A stretch of 64,000 nucleotides of DNA from Microbacterium testaceum StLB037 (GCF_000202635.1 NC_015125.1:3410001-3474000), one strand, 5' to 3'. Shown: positions 27,414 through 36,791, numbered from the stretch's first letter. Translations and numbers: made by a program. The notes: a model not told the origin generated them from the sequence alone.

Positions 27414-28436
27414 ATGCGCGCGATCACGTACTCCCAGACCGGTGGCTCCTCCGTCCTCACGCTCGGCGAGCGTCCCGTGCCCGAGCCCGGCCCCGGCGAC
27501 GTGCGGGTGCGCATCGCCGTGTCGGGCGTGAACCCGACCGACTGGAAGGCCCGCGAGGGCGGCCGTCCCTTCTCCTTCCCGGAGGTGACGCCGAACCAGG
27601 ACGGAGCGGGGATCGTGGATGCCGTGGGCCCGGGCGTGACGTCGGTTTCGGCCGGTCAGCGCGTCTGGGTGTATCTCGCACAGCACGAGCGTCCGACGGG
27701 GACGGCGGCCGAGTACGCGGTGATCCCCGCGGGGCGGGCGGTTCCGCTCGCGGACGACGCCTCCTTCGCCCTCGGGGCCAGCCTCGGCGTGCCGGCGATG
27801 ACGGCGCACCGCGCGCTCACGGTGCACGAGGACGGTCCGTCGCGGCTCGCCCCCGGCGCTCTCGCCGGACGGACGGTTCTCGTGCAGGGCGGTGCCGGGG
27901 CCGTGGGCCACGCGGCGATCCAGCTCGCGGTGTGGGCGGGGGCGACGGTGATCGCGACCGTCAGCAGCGACGAGAAGGAGGCGCTGGCGCGCGCGGCGGG
28001 CGCCCACCACGTGCTGCAGTACCCGAGCGAGACGCTGGCCGACGGCATCCGGGATCTGGCTCCGAACGGTGTCGAGCACATCGTCGAGGTGGCGATCGCC
28101 GACAACGCGGCCCTCGACGTCGAGGTCATCGCCAATCACGGGAGCATCGGCTACTACGCCGACAACGGGGGTGACAGCTTCACCGCGGCCGTCCGGGCGA
28201 GCTTCGCCAAGAACGTCCGGTGGCAGGGCCTCCTGCTCTACACCGTCGGCGAGACGGCTCTCACGGCCGCGGCGGAAGACGTGTCGGCGGCGGTGGCCGA
28301 CGGAGCGCTTCCCGTCGGAGACGAGGCCGGCCTTCCGCTGACCTGGTTCCCGCTCGCTGAGACGGCGGCGGCCCACGACGCCGTGGCCGACGGCACGACC
28401 GGCAAGGTCCTGATCCGGGTCAGCGACGAGGACTGA
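27414..28436 (+). CDS. Zinc-free NADPH:quinone oxidoreductase (MDR family)
   Basis: This 340-residue medium-chain reductase of the zeta-crystallin/QOR group has an N-terminal GroES-like domain with SGVNPTDWKAREGG and a Rossmann domain with VLVQGGAGAVGHAAIQLAV near 158-176. The structural and catalytic zinc cysteines of alcohol dehydrogenases are absent, as expected for quinone or enone reductases. It probably uses NADPH to reduce quinones or unsaturated carbonyls in the cytosol. Upstream in-frame sequence runs antisense through the amidohydrolase gene and is not real. It overlaps the convergent YoaK-like gene by 17 nt. Confidence 0.9.
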   Translation: MRAITYSQTGGSSVLTLGERPVPEPGPGDVRVRIAVSGVNPTDWKAREGGRPFSFPEVTPNQDGAGIVDAVGPGVTSVSAGQRVWVYLAQHERPTGTAAEYAVIPAGRAVPLADDASFALGASLGVPAMTAHRALTVHEDGPSRLAPGALAGRTVLVQGGAGAVGHAAIQLAVWAGATVIATVSSDEKEALARAAGAHHVLQYPSETLADGIRDLAPNGVEHIVEVAIADNAALDVEVIANHGSIGYYADNGGDSFTAAVRASFAKNVRWQGLLLYTVGETALTAAAEDVSAAVADGALPVGDEAGLPLTWFPLAETAAAHDAVADGTTGKVLIRVSDED

Positions 28437-29079
28437 CCGCGGAGCCGCGCCCGCGGAGGGCGATCACCGCGGCGGCGCCCGCGAGCGCGAGGGCGGCGAT
28501 CCCCAGCGCGATCGGGCTGCCCCACCGGTGCGCGAGCCCGCCGATCACGGCACCCGTCACGAGCGAGGACCACAGCAGGAGCGGGCGACGCCAGGCCGTC
28601 CGGGAGCCGCCGGTGAGCAGGGCCGCGAGTCCGAGACCCAGGCTCACGAGCGTTCCGGTCGCGTAGGTGATCGCGACGCGCGCGCGACCCTCCGCGAGGA
28701 ACAGCGTGTTCAACGCCCCCATCGCCGCGGCGAGGACGCCCACGCGCCACGTCGTGGACCCGCCCCCGAGCGCCAGGGCGGCGGTGGCCGCGACGCCCGC
28801 CGCCGATCCCGCGACGACCCACGCGCGCGCACGCGCGGCGCGCATGCTCACCGTCGCGCCGGCGGTGACGCCGATCACGAACGCGGCGATGATCCCGGCC
28901 GAGACGAGCGCCACCTGCGGGCTTCCGTCGAGCAGGCCCACCGCGCCCTGCGTCGAGTTGCCGCTCATGAACGAGACGAAGAGTCCGCCGGTGTCGAGGA
29001 ACCCGATCGCGTCCACGAAACCCGCGACCGCGGCCAGCGCGGCGGAGAGGGCGAGCGCTTCGCGGTCCACGTCTTTCAC
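28420..29079 (-). CDS. YoaK/DUF1275 family membrane protein
   Basis: The 219-residue integral membrane protein has six hydrophobic segments and the family block VAGFVDAIGFLDTGGLFVSFMSGNSTQG near 15-42. DUF1275 proteins are widespread and of unknown function. The start is GTG 29079, chosen because GGGAGG lies 5 nt upstream and the first helix follows. Longer reading would antisense the M28 peptidase gene. The 3' end overlaps the quinone reductase gene tail-to-tail. Confidence 0.85.
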   Translation of the reverse strand: MKDVDREALALSAALAAVAGFVDAIGFLDTGGLFVSFMSGNSTQGAVGLLDGSPQVALVSAGIIAAFVIGVTAGATVSMRAARARAWVVAGSAAGVAATAALALGGGSTTWRVGVLAAAMGALNTLFLAEGRARVAITYATGTLVSLGLGLAALLTGGSRTAWRRPLLLWSSLVTGAVIGGLAHRWGSPIALGIAALALAGAAAVIALRGRGSAVSPRR

Positions 29080-29212
29080 GGCGCCCTCCCGATCCGACTC
29101 GCCTGATTCGCATCTTCCTGCGCGCGAGGCGGCGGGGCAAATCGTCCGTCGCGAAACGGCGTCGGGGCCGTGCGCCCGAAGCGCACGACCCCGACGGTCG
29201 ATCCGGTGGTGC

Positions 29213-30988
29213 TTACTCCTGCGGGCGGCGGCGGGCGATGACCGTGCCGGCGGCGATGAGTGCGCCGAGCACGAGCATGCCGGCACCGATCGCGGGGAGC
29301 GCCGAGCCCTCGGCGTTCGATCCGGTCTTCGCGAGGTTGTCGCGCGGTCCCGGGCCGGTCGTGGTGCTCGGCGAGGGGCTGGGCTGGGTCGTCGGCTCGG
29401 CCGTGGGCTCCGTCGTGGGCTCAGCCGTCGGCTCGAGGGTCGGCTCCCCCGTGGGCTCGACGGTCGGTTCGGGCGACGGCTCGACCGCCGCGGTCCACGC
29501 CAGAGCGGCGGCCGCGTGGCCGATCGCCGGGGCGAAGATGTCGACCGAGTCCCGGTTGATGTTCGCGAGCGTGTCATTGACCGTGTGGTAGTTGCGGTCC
29601 ATGAAGACGCCGGGCGTTCCACCGAACATCTCGACCTGCTCCTCGGTCTTGATGTCGTCGCCACCGGAGAACAGCCCGCCCGAGGGCACGCCGTTGTCGA
29701 TGAACGCCTGGTAGTCGGAGCGACCCGAGTACTCGGTGTCGATCCACGGCTGCTCGATCGTGTCGAAGTAGTCGGTGTAGATCTTCTCGATCGCCTCCGA
29801 GCCCTCGGGGATGTTGACGCCCTCGGCGGGGAACGTCGACCGGTCGGCGTCGTACACGCCCACGGTGAAGTTCTCGGAGCCGATCATGTCGTAATTGAGG
29901 TACGACGAGATGCGATCCCACTCCGCCGCGTCGTTCGCGACGAGGTCGTTGACGTACGCGGTCGACCCGAGCAGACCGATCTCCTCCGCGCCCCAGAGGG
30001 CGAGGCGGATCCGCTTGTCATTGGGGACCTCGGATGCCGCGATCTTCTCGGCGAGGGCGAGCACGGCCGCGGAACCTGACGCGTTGTCGTTCACGCCCGG
30101 TCCTTCGGCGACACCGTCGAGGTGCGCGCCGATGACGACGGTGTCCTCGGGGTCGCCCGCGGTGCTGTCGGCGATGATGTTGAACGAGGTCCCCACGAGG
30201 AACTGCTTCTCGATGGTCGCGGTGCCCTCGACGGGAGCGTCGTCCGGTGCCGCCGTGATGAGCGCCTCGATCGCGTCGCCGCTGGCCTGCGGGAGTGTGG
30301 CGGCGGGGGAGTCCTCTTCGTTGCGCGGACCCGAGGTGACGTTGGTCAGCTGGTCCTCGGGAGCGGTGTTCTCCTCCGGGGGTCGCTCGTTGTTGTAGAC
30401 GAAGACCGCGGCGGCCCCGGCATCCGAGGCGAAGCCGATCTTCTCCTCGAAGGAGCAGATGCCGCGCTGCACGAGGACGATCGATCCGGCCGGCACCTCG
30501 GCGTAGTCGCTCGCGGCGCACCCGAGGAAGCCGCCGTCCTCCGAGACGGGCAGGGCGAGGGGAGCGGTGACGTCGCCGTCGGTGCCCTCGCTGTTGTCGA
30601 AGTGCGACCCGGTGTAGACCGTGCCGTCGACGACGAGCGATGCCACGCCGAACTCGGAGTAGGGCACGTCGAACGCGTGGCGGGTCACGGTGAAGGCGCC
30701 GGTGTCGGCCAGGACCTTCTCGGCGTACTGCGCCGCCGCCTCGTAACCCGGGCCGTTCCACGACCGGTACCCCTCATCGGCGAAGGACTCGCTGATCGCC
30801 GAGAGCTCGGTCAGGTGCGTCATGACGTCGGCACCGGTGAGCCCGAGGTCGTTGGGGACCTCCGCGTCCGGTGCGGCGAACGCCGCGGGTGCGATCATCA
30901 GCGCACCGCCGACGAGAGCACTCGTCGCCGCGATCGCGGACGCGCGGCGCACGCGCCGAGGTGGGGGGAGCAGGGTGTTTCTGGGCAC
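29213..30988 (-). CDS. Secreted M28 family zinc aminopeptidase with PA domain and LAKTG wall-sorting signal
   Basis: This 591-residue exported peptidase has a signal peptide (RRVRRAS then a hydrophobic stretch, cleavage near AFA-APD), a PA domain inserted at about 130-260, and an M28 domain. The zinc ligands are visible in VIGAHLDGVAEGPGVNDNASGSA, ALWGAEEIGLLGS and NYDMIGSEN. A Pro/Thr/Glu repeat tail (EPTAEPTTEPT) precedes LAKTG, a hydrophobic span and RRRPQE, a sortase substrate signal of the LAXTG type used by class E sortases. GTG 30988 has GAGAGG upstream. ATG 31027 is an in-frame alternative. It probably frees amino acids from peptides at the cell surface. Confidence 0.9.
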   Translation of the reverse strand: MPRNTLLPPPRRVRRASAIAATSALVGGALMIAPAAFAAPDAEVPNDLGLTGADVMTHLTELSAISESFADEGYRSWNGPGYEAAAQYAEKVLADTGAFTVTRHAFDVPYSEFGVASLVVDGTVYTGSHFDNSEGTDGDVTAPLALPVSEDGGFLGCAASDYAEVPAGSIVLVQRGICSFEEKIGFASDAGAAAVFVYNNERPPEENTAPEDQLTNVTSGPRNEEDSPAATLPQASGDAIEALITAAPDDAPVEGTATIEKQFLVGTSFNIIADSTAGDPEDTVVIGAHLDGVAEGPGVNDNASGSAAVLALAEKIAASEVPNDKRIRLALWGAEEIGLLGSTAYVNDLVANDAAEWDRISSYLNYDMIGSENFTVGVYDADRSTFPAEGVNIPEGSEAIEKIYTDYFDTIEQPWIDTEYSGRSDYQAFIDNGVPSGGLFSGGDDIKTEEQVEMFGGTPGVFMDRNYHTVNDTLANINRDSVDIFAPAIGHAAAALAWTAAVEPSPEPTVEPTGEPTLEPTAEPTTEPTAEPTTQPSPSPSTTTGPGPRDNLAKTGSNAEGSALPAIGAGMLVLGALIAAGTVIARRRPQE

Positions 30989-31148
30989 AGGAATGCACCT
31001 CTCCGCGGGCACCGATGCCCGCATCATCCAGGGGGAATGACGCGTCGTCCGGAGAAGACGATCGCGTTTTGATTCTGTCGGGAGATTGTCGGAAACGACA
31101 AGAGTCGCCGGAATTTTTACGGGGTCGAAACAATTCCGGCGACGAAAA

Positions 31149-32432
31149 TCACCGTGCCCGCGGCACGTACCTGGGCACCCAGCGGACGAAGCCGAAAGCG
31201 CCCAGCGCGGCGATCACACCCATCGCGCCCACGGCCCCCGAGAGCGACACGGTGGCCGTCAGAGCCGAGATCAGAACCGGGGCGACGGCGCCCCCGGCAT
31301 CCGTCAACGTGCGCCACGACCCGAGGAAGGCGGCGGGCTCGTCCGGGGGCGCGAGGTCGGCGCCGAGAGTGAGCAGGATGCCACTGGACAAGCCGTTGCC
31401 GACCCCGAGGACCGCGGCGAACATCGCGAACCACATCGCCGCACTCGTCAGATCGTGCGTGAAAGCCAGCGCGAGGAACCCCGCTCCCATGAGGACCATT
31501 GCGGGGAGGGCCGCCCACAGGCGCCCGAAGCGATCCATGACCTGCCCGCTCGCGTAGAAGAGCGCGAAGTCGATCGCGCCCGACACGCCGACGACGACCG
31601 CGATCGTCGAGGCATCCAGTCCGAGGGAGACGCCCCACAGCGGAAGCACCACCTGCCGAGCCGAGCGCACGGCGGACAGGGAGGCCGCCGCCAGACCGAG
31701 TCGTGCCAACACGGCGCGGAAGCGCCACATCGTGCGGAAGACGCCCGCCCGCTCGGCGGTGGGAATGGCCCCGCTCACGGGCTCCCCGGTGTCTTCGGCC
31801 TCCCGGGAGGCGCCCTCGGCGGGCTCACCGGCAGCGACCCCGGTCACGGGAACGGCCTTCTCGGGGTCGGGGCCCAGGAACACGAGAAGGATCGTGGCGA
31901 CCTGGCACACGGCGAAGAAGAGGATGGATGCCGTCTCGTCGCCGAAGATCCCCAGCAACGCCGCGGAGATGAACGGTCCGACGAACATTCCGAGGCGGAA
32001 CGTGCCGCCGAGCAGCGACAGCGCGCGCGCTCGGAAGTGCAGGGGGACACGCGTCGTCATGAACGAATGCCGGGCCAGCGCGAACGACGCGGCGCAGAAT
32101 CCGATGAGGAAGACGGCGGCCGCGAAGATCGCGAGAGTCCCGGCGAAGACGACGCCGACCAGGCCGCCGAGGATGACGATGCCGGCCACCCCCATCGTGA
32201 TCCGCTCGCCGAAGCGCGCCACCGCCCATCCCGCGGGGATGTTGCCGCACAGCTGCCCGACGACCAGGGCCGCGGCGACCAGAGCCGCGAGGGCGACATC
32301 GGCGCCGAGGCGGTTCGCGATGACCGGGATCAGGGGGATGACGGCACCCTCGCCGATGGCGAAGAGCAAGGTGGGCCCGTAGATCATGGGTGCGAAGCGC
32401 ACCAGCACGCTCCGGGGAGAGTCGGCGGTCAT
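31149..32432 (-). CDS. MFS transporter
   Basis: This 427-residue major facilitator protein has 12 hydrophobic segments and a polar central loop (about 205-245). It shows the loop 2-3 motif WAVARFGERITMG and the loop 8-9 motif GQVMDRFGRLWAALPAM. The drug:H+ antiporter-like pattern suggests an exporter, but the substrate is unknown. The ATG lies 7 nt from a minus-strand TATCGT box (32440-32445). This box overlaps the prfB -10 box, and the two start codons are only 25 bp apart. Confidence 0.9.
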   Translation of the reverse strand: MTADSPRSVLVRFAPMIYGPTLLFAIGEGAVIPLIPVIANRLGADVALAALVAAALVVGQLCGNIPAGWAVARFGERITMGVAGIVILGGLVGVVFAGTLAIFAAAVFLIGFCAASFALARHSFMTTRVPLHFRARALSLLGGTFRLGMFVGPFISAALLGIFGDETASILFFAVCQVATILLVFLGPDPEKAVPVTGVAAGEPAEGASREAEDTGEPVSGAIPTAERAGVFRTMWRFRAVLARLGLAAASLSAVRSARQVVLPLWGVSLGLDASTIAVVVGVSGAIDFALFYASGQVMDRFGRLWAALPAMVLMGAGFLALAFTHDLTSAAMWFAMFAAVLGVGNGLSSGILLTLGADLAPPDEPAAFLGSWRTLTDAGGAVAPVLISALTATVSLSGAVGAMGVIAALGAFGFVRWVPRYVPRAR

Positions 32433-32439
32433 CGTCTCC

Positions 32440-32449
32440 ACGATAGGCT
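32440..32449. promoter_or_regulatory. Overlapping divergent -10 boxes of the MFS gene and prfB
   Basis: The minus-strand box TATCGT (32440-32445) and the plus-strand box TAGGCT (32444-32449) share the bases TA at 32444-32445. Each is 7-8 nt from its start codon, so both transcripts would be leaderless and the two polymerases could not occupy the site together. Confidence 0.7.
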
Positions 32450-32457
32450 GATTCCAA

Positions 32458-33570
32458 ATGCTCGAACTCGATTTGACCGCCGACATCCAGGCGCTGCGCT
32501 CGACCTTCGCCGATATCCAGGCCGTGGTCGACGTCGACGCACTCAAAGCCGACATCGACCGCCTCAGCGAAGAGGCCGGTGCCCCCGACCTCTGGGACGA
32601 CGTCGACAACGCGCAGAAGGTGACCAGCCGGCTCAGCCACCGACAGGCCGAGCTCAAGCGCATCACCGAGATCGAGCAGCGACTCGACGACCTCGAGGTG
32701 CTCGTCGAACTCGCGATCGAGATGGACGACGAAGACAGCGCCGACGAGGCGCGCCGCGAGCTCGCCTCGCTCAAAGACGTGATCGGCCAGCTCGAGGTGC
32801 AGACGCTCCTCGACGGAGAGTACGACTCCCGCTCCGCCGTCGTCACGATCCGCTCGGGCGCGGGCGGCGACGACGCCACCGACTTCGCCGAGATGCTGCT
32901 GCGCATGTACCTGCGCTGGGCCGAGCGTCACAAGTACCCCGTGAAGGTCATGGACACGTCCTACGCCGAGGGCGCCGGCATCAAGTCGGCCACCTTCGAG
33001 GTCGATGTCCCCTACGCCTACGGCACGCTGTCGGTCGAGGCCGGCACGCACCGCCTCGCCCGCATCAGCCCGTTCGGCGGCGCCGACAAGCGGCAGACCA
33101 GCTTCGCCGCGGTCGAGGTCATCCCCGTGATGGAAGAGGCCGTCGAGGTCGAGGTCCCCGAGGGCGACATCCGCGTCGATGTCTTCCGCTCGTCCGGCCC
33201 CGGTGGCCAGTCGGTCAACACGACCGACTCTGCCGTGCGCATCACGCACATCCCCACGGGCCTCGTCGTCTCGATGCAGAACGAGAAGTCGCAGATCCAG
33301 AACCGCGCCGCCGCGATGCGCGTCCTCCAGACCCGCCTCCTCCTGCTCAAGCGCGAAGAAGAGGCGGCGAAGAAGAAGGAGCTCGCCGGGACGATCACGG
33401 CCAGCTGGGGCGATCAGATGCGCTCCTACTTCCTCTACGGTCAGCAGCTCGTGAAAGACCTGCGCACGGGCTACGAGGTCGGAAACCCCGCGGTGGTCTT
33501 CGACGGCGACCTCGACGGTCTCATCGCGGCCGGGATCCGTTGGCGCAAGCGCAAAGACGACGACGACTGA
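32458..33570 (+). CDS. prfB: Peptide chain release factor 2
   Basis: This 370-residue class I release factor ends translation at UGA and UAA. It has the stop-recognition tripeptide SPF in [15 protein letters not shown] and the catalytic GGQ in [16 protein letters not shown]. The gene reads through in one frame: the in-frame UGA and slippery site that autoregulate RF2 in many bacteria are absent, which is usual in actinobacteria. The ATG is 8 nt from TAGGCT with no ribosome site (leaderless). It heads a block followed by ftsEX and smpB. Confidence 0.97.
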   Translation: MLELDLTADIQALRSTFADIQAVVDVDALKADIDRLSEEAGAPDLWDDVDNAQKVTSRLSHRQAELKRITEIEQRLDDLEVLVELAIEMDDEDSADEARRELASLKDVIGQLEVQTLLDGEYDSRSAVVTIRSGAGGDDATDFAEMLLRMYLRWAERHKYPVKVMDTSYAEGAGIKSATFEVDVPYAYGTLSVEAGTHRLARISPFGGADKRQTSFAAVEVIPVMEEAVEVEVPEGDIRVDVFRSSGPGGQSVNTTDSAVRITHIPTGLVVSMQNEKSQIQNRAAAMRVLQTRLLLLKREEEAAKKKELAGTITASWGDQMRSYFLYGQQLVKDLRTGYEVGNPAVVFDGDLDGLIAAGIRWRKRKDDDD

Positions 33571-33573
33571 GAC

Positions 33574-33595
33574 GGATGCCGGGGGTCCGGCATCC
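33574..33595 (+). terminator. Hairpin after prfB built from an inverted GGATGCC pair
   Basis: Stem GGATGCCGG (33574-33582) pairs perfectly with CCGGCATCC (33587-33595) around a GGGT loop, starting 3 nt after the prfB stop. A short T-run follows in ATAGGGTTTT. This has the form of a rho-independent terminator or attenuator before ftsE. Confidence 0.7.
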
Positions 33596-33669
33596 ATAGG
33601 GTTTTCCCGGATGCCGACACGGCGCGTCCTGTCGGGCTCCTCGGAACGCGCGTTTAGGCTCGTCGAGCC

Positions 33670-34689
33670 ATGATCCGGTTCGAGAATGTCACCAAGCGGT
33701 ATCGCGGCACCACGAAGCCCGCGCTGAACGCAGTCGACTTCGAGGTGCAGCGCGGAGAGTTCGTCTTCCTCGTCGGCGCCTCGGGTTCGGGGAAGTCGTC
33801 GTGCCTGCAGCTGATCCTGCGGGCCGAGACCCCGAGCGACGGGCGCGTCGTCGTGCTCGGGCGCGACCTGCGCACCCTGTCGAACCGGAAGGTCCCCTAC
33901 TTCCGTCGCCACATCGGCTCGGTGTTCCAGGACTTCCGGCTGCTGCCGAACAAGACCGTGCACCAGAACGTGGCCTTCACGCTGCAGGTGACCGGCGCTT
34001 CGCGCGGTTTCGTCCAGCAGGCCGTTCCCGAGGTGCTCGCCCTCGTGGGCCTCGACGGCAAAGAGAAGCGGTTGCCGCACGAGCTTTCCGGCGGTGAGCA
34101 GCAGCGCGTCGCGATCGCGCGCGCCCTCGTGAACCGCCCTCAGGTGCTGCTGGCCGACGAACCGACCGGAAACCTCGACCCCGGTACCTCGATCGACATC
34201 ATGCGGCTCCTCGCGCGGATCAACGCCGGCGGGACGACCGTCGTCATGGCGACGCACGAGGCCGGCTTCGTCGACCAGATGCAGCGGCGCGTGATCGAGC
34301 TGCGCGGCGGCGAGATGGTCCGCGACGAGCGGCACGGCGGCTACGGCGACCGTTCCGGTCTGCCGGTGCTGGCGCCCGAGGTCGAGAAGGGTGCCGCCGC
34401 CGTGGCGGCGCTGACCGCGGTGCTCGAGGTGCAGCGCGAAGTGACGAGCATCACAGGACCGGTCGAGCCGCTGCGCGGGCCGGAAGGCTCGGAGCAGGTC
34501 TCGGCCGCACCGGTCGAGCCCGAGTCGCCATCGGTGACCACCTCGCCCGCCGCGGAACGGCGCGAGCCCGCTACGAACACGCGCTCGATCCCGGTGAGCA
34601 CCCCCGAGGTCGACGCGCTTGGCCTCGCCGACAGACTCGGTCTCGCCGAGAAGAAAGACCGCGACGACGAAGTGGGACCCACGTCATGA
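33670..34689 (+). CDS. ftsE: Cell division ATP-binding protein FtsE with C-terminal extension
   Basis: FtsE is the cytosolic ATPase that, with FtsX, controls peptidoglycan hydrolysis at the septum. Residues 1-225 carry the whole ABC domain: Walker A GASGSGKSS, Q-loop VFQDFRLLP, signature LSGGEQQRVAIARAL, Walker B VLLADEPTGNLD and H-loop MATHE. The remaining 115 residues (V/E/P/T-rich) are an addition, giving 339 residues against about 230 in the family. The ATG follows TAGGCT (33655-33660) by 9 nt. It overlaps ftsX by 4 nt. Confidence 0.95.
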   Translation: MIRFENVTKRYRGTTKPALNAVDFEVQRGEFVFLVGASGSGKSSCLQLILRAETPSDGRVVVLGRDLRTLSNRKVPYFRRHIGSVFQDFRLLPNKTVHQNVAFTLQVTGASRGFVQQAVPEVLALVGLDGKEKRLPHELSGGEQQRVAIARALVNRPQVLLADEPTGNLDPGTSIDIMRLLARINAGGTTVVMATHEAGFVDQMQRRVIELRGGEMVRDERHGGYGDRSGLPVLAPEVEKGAAAVAALTAVLEVQREVTSITGPVEPLRGPEGSEQVSAAPVEPESPSVTTSPAAERREPATNTRSIPVSTPEVDALGLADRLGLAEKKDRDDEVGPTS

Positions 34690-35603
34690 GGTTCGGGCTC
34701 ATCCTCTCGGAGGCCTTCTCGGGTCTTCGCCGCAACGCGTCGATGGTCATCTCGGTCATCCTCGTCACGTTCGTCTCGCTGACCTTCGTCGGCGCCGCGA
34801 TGCTCATGCAGATGCAGATCGGCAAGATGCAGTCGTACTGGGCCGACCGGGCCCAGGTCGCCGTGTTCATGTGCTCGACGGTGTCGGACTCCGCCACCTG
34901 TACGCCCGGCGAGGCGGCGACGCAGGAGCAGATCGACGCCGTCCGCGCGACGCTCGACGGTGACGCGCTCAAGCCGCTGATCCGCGACTACAGCTTCTCG
35001 ACGAGCGACGAGGCGTTCCAGAACGCCCAGGGACTGCTCTCCTCCGACATCGCCGGGGTGGTGACCGCCGACCAGTTCAACGCGACCTTCAGCATCAACC
35101 TCGTCGACCAGGGCCAATCCGACGTCATCGCGGAGGCGTTCAGCGGGCAGGCCGGGGTCGAAGAGGTCAAGGACCAGATGCAGTATCTGGAACCCCTGTT
35201 CCAGTCGCTGACGGTCGCCACCTACGTCGCGGTCGGGATCGCCGGGCTCATGCTCATCGCCGCGGTTCTGCTGATCGCGACGACCATCCGGCTCTCCGCG
35301 TTCGCCCGGCGCCGGGAACTCGGGATCATGCGTCTGGTCGGGGCGTCCAACCGCTTCATCCAGACGCCGTTCATCCTCGAGGGCGTCCTCGCGGCGCTCA
35401 TCGGTTCTGCTCTCGCGAGCGTCGCCGTGTGGGCGATGGTCCAGGTCGGGGTCGAGCGCTATCTGCGCGATCGGATCGGCTTCATCACGTCCTGGGTGGG
35501 CCTCTCCGACGTTGCGATCGTCGTGCCCGTGATCGTGGTCATCGGCGTGGTGCTGTCGGCGTTGAGCGCCGGTTTCGCCATTCGGCGATGGCTCCGCGCC
35601 TGA
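34686..35603 (+). CDS. ftsX: Cell division permease-like protein FtsX
   Basis: The 305-residue partner of FtsE has one N-terminal helix (about 20-45), a large extracellular domain (about 45-175) and three C-terminal helices, the standard FtsX topology. The extracellular domain holds a cysteine pair (MCSTVSDSATC), which suggests a disulfide. The cytoplasmic segment FARRRELGIMRLVGASNRFI is the coupling motif. FtsX relays ATP hydrolysis to a peptidoglycan hydrolase such as an NlpC/P60 protein, which is not encoded here. The start overlaps the ftsE stop. Confidence 0.95.
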   Translation: MRFGLILSEAFSGLRRNASMVISVILVTFVSLTFVGAAMLMQMQIGKMQSYWADRAQVAVFMCSTVSDSATCTPGEAATQEQIDAVRATLDGDALKPLIRDYSFSTSDEAFQNAQGLLSSDIAGVVTADQFNATFSINLVDQGQSDVIAEAFSGQAGVEEVKDQMQYLEPLFQSLTVATYVAVGIAGLMLIAAVLLIATTIRLSAFARRRELGIMRLVGASNRFIQTPFILEGVLAALIGSALASVAVWAMVQVGVERYLRDRIGFITSWVGLSDVAIVVPVIVVIGVVLSALSAGFAIRRWLRA

Positions 35604-35608
35604 TCCCG

Positions 35609-35614
35609 TAGACT
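35609..35614 (+). promoter_or_regulatory. Probable -10 box of smpB
   Basis: TAGACT lies about 40 nt before the smpB ATG, giving a short leader that contains the strong ribosome site GAGGAGG (35641-35647). In contrast to its leaderless neighbours, this gene has a normal 5' UTR. Confidence 0.5.
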
Positions 35615-35654
35615 GAGCAGCTCTGTGTGCCCATGATCATGAGGAGGTGGCACC

Positions 35655-36131
35655 ATGCCTCGTGAGCAGGGGGAGAAGCTCATCGCGTCGAACAAGAAGG
35701 CGCGACACGACTACGCCATCGAGAAGACGTACGAAGCGGGTCTGGTTCTGACCGGAACCGAGGTGAAGTCGCTGCGCCAGGGGCGCGCGAACCTCACCGA
35801 CGGCTACGCCTACATCGACGGCGGTCAGGCCTACCTCGACGCCGTCCACATCCCCGAGTACTCGCAGGGACACTGGACGAATCACTCGGCGAAGCGCACG
35901 CGCAAGCTACTGCTGCACAAAGAAGAGATCGTGAAGCTCTCGCACGCGGTGGCCGCGGGCGGCTACACGCTCGTCCCGCTGCGGCTGTACTTCCTGGACG
36001 GGCGCGCCAAGGTCGAGATCGCCGTCGCCAAGGGCAAGCGCGAGTTCGAGAAGCGTCAGACGATCCGCGAGCGCGAAGACAAGCGCGAGGCCGAGCGCGC
36101 CATGCGGACGAAGAACCGTCTGGGCGAGTGA
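35655..36131 (+). CDS. smpB: SsrA-binding protein SmpB
   Basis: This 158-residue tmRNA chaperone carries alanyl-tmRNA to stalled ribosomes in trans-translation. It shows [33 protein letters not shown] at the start, [22 protein letters not shown] in the beta-barrel, and the lysine/arginine-rich tail that reaches the decoding site. GAGGAGG lies 7 nt before the ATG. Its RNA partner ssrA lies about 0.9 kb downstream, separated by one gene on the other strand. Confidence 0.98.
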   Translation: MPREQGEKLIASNKKARHDYAIEKTYEAGLVLTGTEVKSLRQGRANLTDGYAYIDGGQAYLDAVHIPEYSQGHWTNHSAKRTRKLLLHKEEIVKLSHAVAAGGYTLVPLRLYFLDGRAKVEIAVAKGKREFEKRQTIREREDKREAERAMRTKNRLGE

Positions 36132-36140
36132 GCCGCCGCC

Positions 36141-36791
36141 TCACTCCGCGCGGAAGCGTCCTTCGACGGTCGAGCTGACGACGATCTCGGGCGGCTGCAG
36201 GCTGAACGACGGCCCCACGTCGGCCGCCATGGCGCGGGCGGCGAACATCGGCGCGTTCTCCGGCCGCGTCGCCAGCAGCCCGGCATCCGCGATCTCGACG
36301 GCGGTGACGGATGCCAGTCCCAGGGCATCCGCGTAGGCGGTGGCACGCTCGACGGCGACGTGGACCGCATCGGCGGCGACGTCCCGCTCGACGCGGGCGC
36401 GTGTCTCGGACGACAGGCGCCACTCCACCGCGGTGACCTGCACGTCGTCGGACTCGGCGACGTCGCCCAGCCACCACGACAGCGCCCCGGCGTCGATGAA
36501 CGTGGCGGAGAGTTCGACGGCGGCGTGATGGACCAGCGGGAGCTGTGCCCCCTCGTTGTTCCACGGCCGGTCGGACCAGACCGAGACGCGGGCGCTCGAC
36601 CACTCGGACACCTCACCCGAGCGGAGGTGCGCGACGAGTCCGTCCTGCACCGACGAGGCGCGCTCCTGCGCGCGCTCGACCACGGGACCGCGTGCGGGTC
36701 CGTCCGTGACGACGGTGACGCGGACCGCGGCCTCCTCGGCGCGCACGCGCGCATTGCTCTCGCCCCGCACGGTGATGACGACCTCGCTCAT
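36141..36791 (-). CDS. SIMPL domain (DUF541) protein
   Basis: This 216-residue protein matches the SIMPL/DUF541 pattern: it starts VITVRGESNARVRAEEAAVRVTV and ends with QPPEIVVSSTVEGRFR. No signal peptide is visible, whereas many relatives are periplasmic or secreted, so this one is probably cytosolic. The function is unknown. The ATG is 6 nt from a minus-strand TAGGCT box (36798-36803), another leaderless start. It sits convergent to smpB. Confidence 0.85.
   Translation of the reverse strand: MSEVVITVRGESNARVRAEEAAVRVTVVTDGPARGPVVERAQERASSVQDGLVAHLRSGEVSEWSSARVSVWSDRPWNNEGAQLPLVHHAAVELSATFIDAGALSWWLGDVAESDDVQVTAVEWRLSSETRARVERDVAADAVHVAVERATAYADALGLASVTAVEIADAGLLATRPENAPMFAARAMAADVGPSFSLQPPEIVVSSTVEGRFRAE

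Noticed and set aside
32458..32560. Search for the programmed +1 frameshift of RF2
   Set aside because: The gene is in one frame with no in-frame UGA or slippery CUU near codon 25.
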